Positions 1 to 6,356 of a stretch of 8,769 nucleotides of DNA are shown in pieces. The notes under the pieces were generated by a model. It worked only from the letters and a program-made list of their open reading frames with translations. It had not been told where the DNA came from and ran no database searches. The DNA is taken from NCBI GenBank assembly GCA_951801155.1, contig CATOLK010000044.1, forward strand, positions 1 to 8,769, given 5' to 3'. Source of the stretch: an uncultured Rickettsiales bacterium. GTDB taxonomy: Bacteria; Pseudomonadota; Alphaproteobacteria; Rickettsiales; UBA1997. A program made the position numbers and the translations under genes. The first letter of the stretch is position 1, and the number at the start of each line of letters is the position of its first letter.

Positions 1-6
1 TTAAAA

Positions 7-35
7 ATATTCAAATATTATTGATATTTGAATAT
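7..35 (-). terminator. 12-bp perfect AT hairpin, possible leftward terminator
   Basis: Positions 7-18 (ATATTCAAATAT) and 24-35 (ATATTTGAATAT) are perfect reverse complements separated by the 5-nt loop TATTG. Read leftward, the stem is followed at once by TTTTAA, the layout of an intrinsic terminator, though the stem has only one G:C pair per six bases and would be weak. It lies just past a leftward stop codon (53-55) that closes the possible decayed reading frame described for 53-488. It could also serve a gene to the left of the window. Terminator function is inference; the inverted repeat is directly visible. Confidence 0.4.
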
Positions 36-52
36 AGTTTTATGCAGGAGGT

Positions 53-488
53 CTATTTATCAAACAATAAATATAAACTATACTTTTTATTTTTTTCTAT
101 TCTTTTCGATAAGCTACAATATAATATTTCGTTAGTGGTTTGATATAAACAATTCTTTATTAAACTATTAATATTTTCTATTAAGTATATTATGGTGTTG
201 CAATATTTATATATTTAATTCATTTTATGTATATAATATTTTGTTTATTTTATTAAAATAAACTACCAAAGCAGTAATACTGATAATGAATCATTTAATA
301 TACGTTAATCTAAACGAACTAAAAATGAAAAAATCAAAAATTTTAATCACTAAATAAGTTAACTCAATTAAAAATCCAATATAAACTGACATCAAAAATA
401 TAGATTTGTCAGCAGGGAAATTCAATAATAAATTAATTAAACAATAAACTATAGCAAAAAAAGTTTTAAAAAATATAAAAAATGTTAT
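53..488 (-). pseudogene. Possible decayed leftward gene downstream of fhs
   Basis: No intact gene is present, but leftward frames look coding-like in pieces. Codons 488-294 are open for 65 codons with no ATG until codon 33; the translation is hydrophobic and includes NFPADKSIFLMSVYIGF. A TGA (293-291) interrupts, and the same frame continues to NKINKILYT, then a TAA, then NELNI. In another frame 214-56 is open for 53 codons, contains YQTTNEILYC and ends with SLYLLFDK and a stop at 53-55, just before the hairpin at 7-35. The downstream repeat copy near 5971-6210 reads NKTNKILFTQKELNV and SLYLLFYK on the same strand, so the resemblance holds at peptide level. I do not recognise a family. Open frames of this length can occur by chance in DNA this AT-rich, so this may simply be noncoding. 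Confidence 0.3.
56..252. repeat. Degenerate intergenic repeat, copy A
   Basis: This segment matches 5971-6192 in the same orientation in three collinear blocks. Block 1 is 56-81, identical to 5971-5996 at 25 of 26 positions, with the 20-nt core AAACAATAAATATAAACTAT at 62-81. Block 2 is 159-180, where ATTAAACT and ATTTTCTA recur at 6081-6100. Block 3 is 213-252, identical to 6153-6192 at 33 of 40 positions without gaps. Spacing between blocks 1 and 3 differs by about 25 bp. The collinearity argues for common descent over chance AT-rich similarity. It may be a decayed gene family (see 53-488) or a noncoding repeat family. Confidence 0.6.
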
Positions 489-503
489 TTAATTTAAATT
501 AAA
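488..503 (-). terminator. 16-bp palindrome over the fhs stop, weak terminator candidate
   Basis: TTTAATTTAAATTAAA is a perfect 16-bp palindrome that includes the fhs stop codon (501-499). Leftward of it the transcript would be U-rich (two runs of six or more T near 463-483). It has no G:C pairs and no built-in loop, so any hairpin would be very weak. It is the only candidate seen for ending fhs transcription. Confidence 0.2.
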
Positions 504-2163
504 ATAATCCAACAATATTTCCATCATTATCTATATCAATACTATTAGCAGCAGGGATTTTTGGTAGACCTGGCATAGTCATTATATTTCCAGCTAAACA
601 TACCACAAAACCAGCACCGGCTGAAATATTTACATCATTTATAGTAAAGTCAAAACCTTCTGGAGCACCTAAAAGTATTGGATTATCACTAAATGAATAT
701 TGAGTTTTTGCTATACATATTGGTAAATTCCCAAAACCATTTTCAGTGTATTGTTTTAATTTTTTACTAGTTTTTGTAGAAAATATAACATTTTTTGCTC
801 TGTAAATTTCCTTTGCAATTATATTAATTTTTTCCTTTAAAGACAAATCTAAATCGTATAAAAATTTAAAAGTTTTATTATTATTTTCGATATTTTTTAA
901 AACTTTATTAGCTAAATCTATTGCACCTTCACCACCTTTAGCCCAAGCTTCACAAATTGCAAAATCAATATTTAATTTTTCACAACTATTTTTTATAAAA
1001 TCAATTTCTTCTTCTGTATCAAAATTAAATTTATTTAGGGCTACTACAACTGGTAAATTATATTTTTGTATATTTTCAATATGTCTTATTAAATTAGAGA
1101 TTCCAATCTTTAAAGCATCGAGATTTTTACTTTCTAAACTATTTTTATCAATTCCACCATTATATTTTAATGATCTACAGGTAGCAACTATAACTACAGC
1201 ATCAGGTTTTAAATTTGCTTTTCTACATTTAATATCCAAAAATTTTTCTGCTCCTAAATCAGCACCAAAACCAGCTTCAGTAACTACATAATCAGCAAGT
1301 TTTAAAGCTGTTTTTGTAGCAATTATACTGTTGCAACCATGGGCAATATTTGCGAACGGTCCTCCATGTATCAAAACTGGAACACCTTCAAGAGTTTGTA
1401 CTAAATTAGGTTTTATCGCATCTTTTAATAATACAGCGACACTACCAATAGCATTAATATCTTTTAAAGTTATAGGTTTATCTTCATTATTATAACCAAT
1501 AATTATTTTTGCTAAATTTTCTTTTAAATTATGCAAATTTTCTGATAAACATAAAATTGCCATAATTTCAGAAGCAACAGTTATCATAAAACTATCTTCC
1601 CTTATTTTTCCACTATCGTCACCAACTCCAACTATTATGTTTCTTAATGTTCTATCATTCAAATCTAAAACTCGTTTCCATACAACATTTTTAAAATTTA
1701 ATTTATTCCCAAAATTAATATGATTATCAATTAAAGCTGAAATTAAATTGTGAGCAGTTGTAATCGCATGAATATCTCCTGTAAAATGTAAATTTATATC
1801 TTCCATGGGAGCAACTTGAGATAATCCACCACCAGTAGCTCCTCCTTTTATACCAAAACATGGACCAAGAGAAGGTTCTCTTAAGGCTAATATAGTTTTT
1901 TTATTCAATTTATTGAGAGCTTGTCCGAGTCCTATAGTTAATGTTGTTTTTCCTTCTCCTGCTGGAGTTGGGTTTATGGCTGTCATAAGAATTAATTTTC
2001 CATTTTTTTCACTTGAATTTATTCTGTTTAAAGCTTTTTGTGAAATTTTTGCTTTATAATTACCATATAATTCTAAATCTTCTTCGTTTAAATTTATTTT
2101 TTTGGCTATGTCTTTTATATTTTGTAATGTAAATTTTTTTGCTATTTCTATGTCTGTTGGCAT
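499..2163 (-). CDS. fhs: Formate-tetrahydrofolate ligase
   Basis: Cytosolic enzyme that joins formate to tetrahydrofolate using ATP, giving 10-formyl-THF for purine synthesis and initiator Met-tRNA formylation. At 554 residues it has the usual full length. Family hallmarks are intact: P-loop TPAGEGKT (66-73), REPSLGP and the following CFGIKGGATGGG (95-113), FTGD (127-130), HGGPFANIAHGCNS (266-279), TEAGFGADLGAEKF (295-308), NGFGNLPICIAKTQYSFS (475-492) and MPGLPKIPAA near the C-terminus (530-539). The ATG at 2163 gives the expected MPTDIEIAK opening. No Shine-Dalgarno site is evident. It lies 106 bp beyond tsaE, with its own promoter candidate, so it is probably a separate transcription unit or loosely attached to the operon. 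Identification is firm. Confidence 0.97.
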   Translation of the reverse strand: MPTDIEIAKKFTLQNIKDIAKKINLNEEDLELYGNYKAKISQKALNRINSSEKNGKLILMTAINPTPAGEGKTTLTIGLGQALNKLNKKTILALREPSLGPCFGIKGGATGGGLSQVAPMEDINLHFTGDIHAITTAHNLISALIDNHINFGNKLNFKNVVWKRVLDLNDRTLRNIIVGVGDDSGKIREDSFMITVASEIMAILCLSENLHNLKENLAKIIIGYNNEDKPITLKDINAIGSVAVLLKDAIKPNLVQTLEGVPVLIHGGPFANIAHGCNSIIATKTALKLADYVVTEAGFGADLGAEKFLDIKCRKANLKPDAVVIVATCRSLKYNGGIDKNSLESKNLDALKIGISNLIRHIENIQKYNLPVVVALNKFNFDTEEEIDFIKNSCEKLNIDFAICEAWAKGGEGAIDLANKVLKNIENNNKTFKFLYDLDLSLKEKINIIAKEIYRAKNVIFSTKTSKKLKQYTENGFGNLPICIAKTQYSFSDNPILLGAPEGFDFTINDVNISAGAGFVVCLAGNIMTMPGLPKIPAANSIDIDNDGNIVGLF

Positions 2164-2181
2164 ATAATTGTATTTTTTTGT

Positions 2182-2210
2182 TAGTATTATAATTAATACT
2201 ATACTAGTAT
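2182..2210 (-). promoter_or_regulatory. fhs upstream region: -10 candidate within inverted repeats
   Basis: On the leftward strand a perfect TATAAT lies at 2191-2186, about 22 bp before the fhs ATG; no good -35 box sits at the matching distance. The same stretch holds a 7-bp inverted repeat, TAGTATT (2182-2188) and AATACTA (2195-2201), adjoining the 10-bp palindrome ATACTAGTAT (2201-2210). Symmetry over a -10 box is what an operator or attenuating hairpin would look like, but short AT palindromes are common here. The promoter role is inferred. Confidence 0.3.
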
Positions 2211-2269
2211 TTTTAAAAGTCTATAAATAAAAATTTTCATTTTATTCTTAAACTTAAAAAATTAAATTT

Positions 2270-2698
2270 TCACAAATCAATCAAGACCTTTCTCCAATCG
2301 TTTTCAATCAACTCAAAGTTTAAACTAATTGGTTCATACGGTAACAAATCATTAATAATTTCCGGCCATTCAATCAAAGAAACATTATCAAAGGCATTTT
2401 CTAAATCAAGTTCATACAATTCTTCAGTATCTTTTATTCTATATAAATCAAAATGATAAATCAAGAAATCATTAGTTTGATAAGTTTTTACTATATTAAA
2501 AGTTGGGCTTGTTACAGTAACTTCCTGCTTATTTTGCTTTTTACAGAAGTAATTTACAAAACAACTTACAAAAAATGTTTTTCCAACACCCAAATCTCCA
2601 TTTAACACTAAAATATCACCTTTTTTTATTTTTGATGCTACTAATTCAGCTAGATTCTTGGTATCTTCTTTATTTTTTAAGATATATTCTTTTAACAT
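2270..2698 (-). CDS. tsaE: tRNA t6A biosynthesis ATPase TsaE (YjeE family)
   Basis: ATPase partner of TsaD-TsaB in making N6-threonylcarbamoyladenosine at position 37 of ANN-decoding tRNAs; cytosolic. At 142 residues it is typical in length. Visible motifs in family order are Walker A GDLGVGKT (34-41), TSPTF (63-67), HFDLYR (82-87) as the Walker B-like segment, and IEWPE (109-113) with the family's conserved Trp. It ends with TGA. It is the last gene of the leftward operon, starting 8 bp after the murG stop, with no Shine-Dalgarno site seen, so it is probably expressed by readthrough from murG. Confidence 0.95.
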   Translation of the reverse strand: MLKEYILKNKEDTKNLAELVASKIKKGDILVLNGDLGVGKTFFVSCFVNYFCKKQNKQEVTVTSPTFNIVKTYQTNDFLIYHFDLYRIKDTEELYELDLENAFDNVSLIEWPEIINDLLPYEPISLNFELIENDWRKVLIDL

Positions 2699-2706
2699 AA
2701 TAAAAT

Positions 2707-3807
2707 TTAAACCACTTGTTTAATTTCTTCTCTTATACAAATCTCATCAACAATTTTAAAAATTCTTTCTTCTGCATCCAAAACCGCTAAAGTTTTAATA
2801 TTTTTTGCTAGAGATATTAATTGTTCATTATTTTTTATTAATTCAAGTAATGTTTTACTAAATTCTTTTGCTATAAAATATTTTTCTTCAAATACAAGTG
2901 CGGCATCATTTTTTTTATAAAAATTAGCATTATATAGTTGGTGATCATTGGTAACATTTGGAGAAGGAAAAAATATAACTGGTCTTCCTATTATAGCTAA
3001 TTCACTAGCTGTTCCAATCCCAGATCTACAAATCACTAGATGACTTTCCAATATTTTTTCTGGCATATCGTTGAAAAACATTTTTACTTCATTTTCTATA
3101 TTTAAATTATCGTAAAATGATTTAACTTTTTCCAACTCTTCTTCTTTTTTTACTTGATGGTAAATTTTTAAATTATTTCTAATATTTTTGTCAAAATAAT
3201 CAAATACTTCTAAAAATGCATCACTAAAAAAACTTGCACCACCGGAACCACTTGTTATTAGGATTTTGAATTTTTCATTTTTTTTAGGTAAAAAGTATTC
3301 GCTGTCATATAGTTTTCTGATTTCTTCTTTTACTGGTACTCCAGTAAAGTATATTTTATTACTATAATTTATTTTTATGCCGTATATTTCCTGAAAGGAT
3401 GTAAAAAGATATTCTGCATCTTTTAAAAAAAAATTATTTATTTTTCCAATAAAAGAATTTCCTTCGTGTAATAAAATACTCTTTTTTGTAAATTTTGAAG
3501 CTAATAAAACTGGCAAAGTAGTATAGCTTCCAAAACCTATTATGACTCGTGGTTTAAAACTAAAAATTATTTTTAAAGATTGTAAAAATCCAACAAAAAT
3601 ATTAAATAAAGATTTAAAACTTTTTAAAGTACTTCCACATTTTATAATTTTGTAATTTATATTTTTACCAATTAAGTATTTTTCTATTTTATCATTTCCA
3701 ACAACTAATACATTAATATTGTTTTTTATCAAATATTCAGCCGTAGCTATTGCTGGATTTATATGTCCTCCAGTACCACCAGTAGAAATTATAACTCTCT
3801 TTTCCAT
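2707..3807 (-). CDS. murG: MurG, UDP-GlcNAc transferase of peptidoglycan synthesis
   Basis: Peripheral membrane GT-B glycosyltransferase that adds GlcNAc to lipid I to make lipid II on the cytoplasmic face. At 366 residues it is full length. The N-terminal domain has the glycine-rich loop TGGTGGH (9-15), GFGSY (91-95) and HEGN (114-117; more often HEQN in the family). The C-terminal UDP-GlcNAc domain has TSGSGGASFFSD (185-196), CRSGIGTASELAIIGRP (260-276), whose Glu269 matches the UDP-ribose binding residue, and DHQLYNA (288-294). A weak AAAGG precedes the ATG. It starts 3 bp after yraN. The usual division and cell wall neighbours (ftsW, murC, murB) are absent, so the gene has been relocated. 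It shows that the organism makes peptidoglycan. Confidence 0.96.
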   Translation of the reverse strand: MEKRVIISTGGTGGHINPAIATAEYLIKNNINVLVVGNDKIEKYLIGKNINYKIIKCGSTLKSFKSLFNIFVGFLQSLKIIFSFKPRVIIGFGSYTTLPVLLASKFTKKSILLHEGNSFIGKINNFFLKDAEYLFTSFQEIYGIKINYSNKIYFTGVPVKEEIRKLYDSEYFLPKKNEKFKILITSGSGGASFFSDAFLEVFDYFDKNIRNNLKIYHQVKKEEELEKVKSFYDNLNIENEVKMFFNDMPEKILESHLVICRSGIGTASELAIIGRPVIFFPSPNVTNDHQLYNANFYKKNDAALVFEEKYFIAKEFSKTLLELIKNNEQLISLAKNIKTLAVLDAEERIFKIVDEICIREEIKQVV

Positions 3808-3810
3808 ATT

Positions 3811-4149
3811 TTAGCCTTTTATAATCTTAAAATTAAACATATTTTTATATAAAATAATACAAAATAAAATATTATAGTCAATATATTTATTATTTTGAGC
3901 TAAAAAAATATTTATAGCGCCATAAATTCTATTTATTTGCTTTTTACTGACAATATCAGTGCTCAATTCCTCTTTTTTTCTAGCCTTTACTTCAAATATT
4001 ACTAAATTATCTCCTTTTGATGCAATAATATCAATTTCACCAAGTTTTGTTTTAAATCTTCTTGCTATTATTTTATATCCAATAAAAAAAAGATATACTA
4101 TCATTATATATTCAGAAAAAAGTCCATACTTATAGGTATTATTTTTCAT
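3811..4149 (-). CDS. yraN: YraN/UPF0102 family nuclease-fold protein
   Basis: Small protein of 112 residues, normal for UPF0102. The family has a PD-(D/E)XK endonuclease-like fold and is thought to act in DNA processing; its exact role is not settled. The N-terminal two thirds carry the family pattern: G9 and E13 in the first helix, GYKIIARRF (24-32), GEID (37-40) and FEVKAR (52-57), giving the D40, E53 and K55 set expected of the active site. The C-terminal third is diverged and rich in Ile, Phe and Asn. Its ATG lies inside the end of the preceding gene (11-bp overlap), implying translational coupling, and no Shine-Dalgarno site is seen. Confidence 0.9.
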   Translation of the reverse strand: MKNNTYKYGLFSEYIMIVYLFFIGYKIIARRFKTKLGEIDIIASKGDNLVIFEVKARKKEELSTDIVSKKQINRIYGAINIFLAQNNKYIDYNILFCIILYKNMFNFKIIKG

Positions 4150-5155
4150 CTTTATAAAAATTACTTATATTTATTAATTTGTCAAAATAACTTGGATCTT
4201 TATAATTTTTATCCAGATATTTTATTTTTTCGGAAAAATTCTTTTTATTTATATAAAAATCCCTATTTACTTTTGAATTTGTTAAATTTATTAAATATAA
4301 CTGTCCTCTTAAATCTGGCGGAATAGTATTCCAATAGCTACCAATATGAGCAAAATCCAATAAATAAATTTTATTTTCAGAGTTTAAATCAAATATATTT
4401 TTATCATAAAGTTCAAAATTATCAAAATTTTCTTCTATAAAATGAAAAAATATATCCCAAAACTCTCTAGTAGAATATTTTTTTATTAATTTTTCTAAAT
4501 TTTTACCACTATATACCAATTCTTTACTTCTTAAACTAACTTTTTCTTTTAATTCGTTTCCATAACATTCTTTAAAAATATCCCAAAATATATTATCTAT
4601 ATTTATTATTTGTTTATTTTTAAATATTTCATTATTTTCCAAAAAATATGTTTTTCCGATACAAGAACGACCAAAAAATATCAAAAATTTAGGCGCTTTA
4701 TTAATAAATCTATACATTGCATCTTCATTCATATATTTTTTTGCAATATTATATTTATTATATTTTAGTAATTCATTAATTGAAGTACTGGAAATATTAC
4801 TAAAAATATCCTTAGTCGGAAAAAACATAGTCTGTATATGATTATTTATTTCTTTATTCAAAAAATCTAACTTTAATTCATATTCAGCATCAACTGAATT
4901 TCTAATTCCTCTAACTATATAATTTATATTATTATTTCTACAATAATCTGCTAATGTTATATTTTCGGCAATATCATACTGTATTTTGTAGGGCGTTAAA
5001 TGGTACGAAATTCTATTAAAATCTATATTTTTGGAAACATTTCTACCTATTGCAACCTTTACATTATTTTTTCCAAAAATCCTTTTTGCTTCGTTATATA
5101 AACTTAAATGACCATAATGAAATGGATTTGCTGAAGTTGTTACAATTGCTTTCAT
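4139..5155 (-). CDS. coaD: CoaD-like adenylyltransferase fused to CoaE-like P-loop kinase
   Basis: The 338-residue protein has two parts. Residues 1-155 match phosphopantetheine adenylyltransferase: HYGH (13-16), the nucleotidyl transferase HxGH signature; VRGIRNSVDAEYEL (81-94), very close to the CoaD motif; and ISSTSI (121-126). Residues 157-338 begin with a Walker A site, GRSCIGKT (162-169), followed by NID (185-187) and a final segment with NRDFYINKKN (297-306), in the order and spacing of dephospho-CoA kinase (P-loop, DAD, helical region, Arg-rich lid). Combined length is near CoaD plus CoaE. If right, it carries out the last two steps of CoA synthesis. Similarity in the second half is weak. 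NadR (NMN adenylyltransferase plus ribosylnicotinamide kinase) has a parallel layout, but RGIRN favours CoaD. The ATG overlaps the RDD stop (ATGA). Confidence 0.75.
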   Translation of the reverse strand: MKAIVTTSANPFHYGHLSLYNEAKRIFGKNNVKVAIGRNVSKNIDFNRISYHLTPYKIQYDIAENITLADYCRNNNINYIVRGIRNSVDAEYELKLDFLNKEINNHIQTMFFPTKDIFSNISSTSINELLKYNKYNIAKKYMNEDAMYRFINKAPKFLIFFGRSCIGKTYFLENNEIFKNKQIINIDNIFWDIFKECYGNELKEKVSLRSKELVYSGKNLEKLIKKYSTREFWDIFFHFIEENFDNFELYDKNIFDLNSENKIYLLDFAHIGSYWNTIPPDLRGQLYLINLTNSKVNRDFYINKKNFSEKIKYLDKNYKDPSYFDKLINISNFYKDEK

Positions 5156-5823
5156 TTTTTATCTTGATTTTTAATTTCTATAACTCTTGTACCTGAAAAA
5201 AGATCATATATTGTTGTTTTTTCTTTAGTTATTAAAACTGGTACTATAATTGCAAATGGTATGATAATTGGCATTTTACTCAAAGAAAATACCAATACAC
5301 GGTCCACGATATTTATTGTGTCCAATTTTTTACTATCTTTTTTTATAACACATAAATTAAATATTTGTTGTCCCAATGTTGCTTGTTTTTTTGTCATTAA
5401 AAACCCTATATTATATATCATCGGAACTATAAAAAATAAATATAAGTAACCTTTATTTTTTGTTAAAACATCAACTATAATTTGTTGTTTTTCTTTTTCA
5501 GTGGGTTTTTTAAGTGTTTTTTTTATGTCAAAAAATTCTTTATTTTTTTCACTAATTTCTATAAAATCATCTTTTTTATTGTCTTTTATTAGTTTAATAT
5601 GTTTATTATCAATGGTAATTTCATTACTAGTAAAACTATTTATACTTTCTTTAATGGTTCCACTTAAAGTTAAAAATAATACTATAGCAACTATAAACGC
5701 ATTTATTAAAAAATCTATTATAAAAGCGGCAAGTCTTTTTATTGGATTTGCAAAGCAAATCTCATAATTTTCAGATTTTTTTTTAAAAATCTTAAAAAAT
5801 CTACTAAAATCAATTTTTGACAT
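5152..5823 (-). CDS. RDD family membrane protein
   Basis: Inner-membrane protein of 223 residues. Family marks are Arg30 and Asp37 at the start of the first membrane segment (about 31-53), a second segment (about 127-143), QATLGQQIFNLCVI (147-160, equivalent to the usual GxTxGKRLxGLRV), Arg175, a third segment (about 180-198) and TIYDLFSGTRVI (204-215, the usual closing motif). Between segments 1 and 2 there is a charged loop of about 70 residues, rich in Lys, Asp and Glu, longer than in minimal RDD proteins. RDD functions are mostly unknown; some have been linked to ion transport. It is first in the operon, directly behind the promoter candidate at 5856-5883, and has no Shine-Dalgarno site. 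Confidence 0.88.
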   Translation of the reverse strand: MSKIDFSRFFKIFKKKSENYEICFANPIKRLAAFIIDFLINAFIVAIVLFLTLSGTIKESINSFTSNEITIDNKHIKLIKDNKKDDFIEISEKNKEFFDIKKTLKKPTEKEKQQIIVDVLTKNKGYLYLFFIVPMIYNIGFLMTKKQATLGQQIFNLCVIKKDSKKLDTINIVDRVLVFSLSKMPIIIPFAIIVPVLITKEKTTIYDLFSGTRVIEIKNQDKK

Positions 5824-5855
5824 AAAATAAAAACTTTTTATTATAAATTAATATT

Positions 5856-5883
5856 ATTATATATAAAAAAAATATTTTTTCAA
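5856..5883 (-). promoter_or_regulatory. Sigma-70-type promoter for the leftward operon
   Basis: On the leftward strand TTGAAA (5883-5878; five of six matches to TTGACA) is followed after 16 bp by a perfect TATAAT (5861-5856). Transcription would begin about 25-30 bp before the RDD start codon at 5823. A second TATAAT (5845-5840) lies closer but has no matching -35. This is the best promoter in the window and the natural one for RDD, coaD, yraN, murG and tsaE. AT richness makes chance matches fairly likely. Confidence 0.5.
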
Positions 5884-5970
5884 GCATTTCTTTATTATTG
5901 TACCAGTATTGATAATCAACCAGTTTATTTCCAATCATTCTTTATTATCAAGTAGAATATGTTAATATAT

Positions 5971-6192
5971 TTTATAAAACAATAAATATAAACTATGTTC
6001 TATCACTTCTTTTGATTTACTATATCTTTTTTTTTGTTTTACTTTGGCAAACTTTAGTTGAACGTAAATTAAAATGATTAATTAAACTTATCATTTTCTA
6101 GCCTTGTTTTCCATTGAATCTAGCTAAATAATTTCTTATTAAAAATATTTACATTTAATTCCTTCTGTGTAAATAATATTTTATTTGTTTTG
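5971..6192. repeat. Degenerate intergenic repeat, copy B
   Basis: Partner of the segment at 56-252, in the same orientation about 5.9 kb away. Matching blocks are 5971-5996 (25 of 26 identical), 6081-6100 and 6153-6192 (33 of 40 identical); most differences in the last block are transitions. The leftward reading NKTNKILFTQKELNV (about 6205-6160) matches NKINKILYT, a stop and NELNI in copy A, and both copies share SLYLLF near the left end. Copy A has a stop where copy B reads Gln. Together the copies bracket the whole leftward housekeeping block. Confidence 0.6.
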
Positions 6193-6290
6193 TTAATAAA
6201 ATAATTTATTAATAATAATATGTCATTAATGGAGAAAATTTAAAGGTAGGTTATTTAAGTGGTAATTTCGCGCAATAAAATAAAAATATG

Positions 6291-6356
6291 TTGATTTTTA
6301 ATAAATAATATATATTAATATTAATATAATTTATAAAAATTAATTTTGGAGAGTTT
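6291..6356 (+). promoter_or_regulatory. Leader of the Sel1-kinase gene with Shine-Dalgarno site
   Basis: GGAGAG at 6348-6353 puts GGAG five bases before the ATG at 6357, a clear Shine-Dalgarno site and the only good one before any gene here; it decides the start. A perfect TATAAT lies at 6325-6330 without a good -35, and TTGATT at 6291-6296 could pair with a weaker -10 around 6313-6318. Which promoter is used cannot be told from sequence. Confidence 0.45.

Larger units (their letters stand above)
5824..6356. other. Divergent intergenic region
   Basis: These 533 bp separate the leftward operon from the rightward Sel1-kinase gene. They hold the operon promoter (5856-5883), repeat copy B (5971-6192) and the Sel1-kinase leader (6291-6356). 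Between 5886 and 5951 TTCTTTATTAT occurs twice (5888-5898, 5938-5948), and TTGATAAT (5909-5916) is the reverse complement of ATTATCAA (5944-5951). I found no tRNA-like fold and no intact gene on either strand. A 39-codon leftward frame within copy B ends in SLYLLFYKIY and has no start codon. Confidence 0.6.

Noticed and set aside
46..52. Perfect Shine-Dalgarno-like AGGAGGT
   Set aside because: No ATG, GTG or TTG follows at a usable distance with a meaningful open frame, so it does not define a gene.
42..143. Small rightward frame of 33 codons starting MQEVYLSNNKYKL
   Set aside because: It lacks its own ribosome site, its similarity to copy B is broken by stops there, and composition fits chance; the AGGAGGT at 46-52 lies inside it rather than before its ATG.
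5261..5449. Rightward open frame inside the RDD gene
   Set aside because: It lies on the opposite strand of a clear RDD gene with family motifs and has no similarity to a known protein; it is a shadow frame.
5501..5767. Rightward 88-codon open frame inside the RDD gene
   Set aside because: Antisense to the RDD coding region; its hydrophobic, Ser- and Leu-rich translation is what antisense of this AT-rich gene gives.
5881..6350. tRNA or structured small RNA in the divergent intergenic region
   Set aside because: No cloverleaf, T-loop motif or GC-rich stem was found; only short AT inverted repeats are present.
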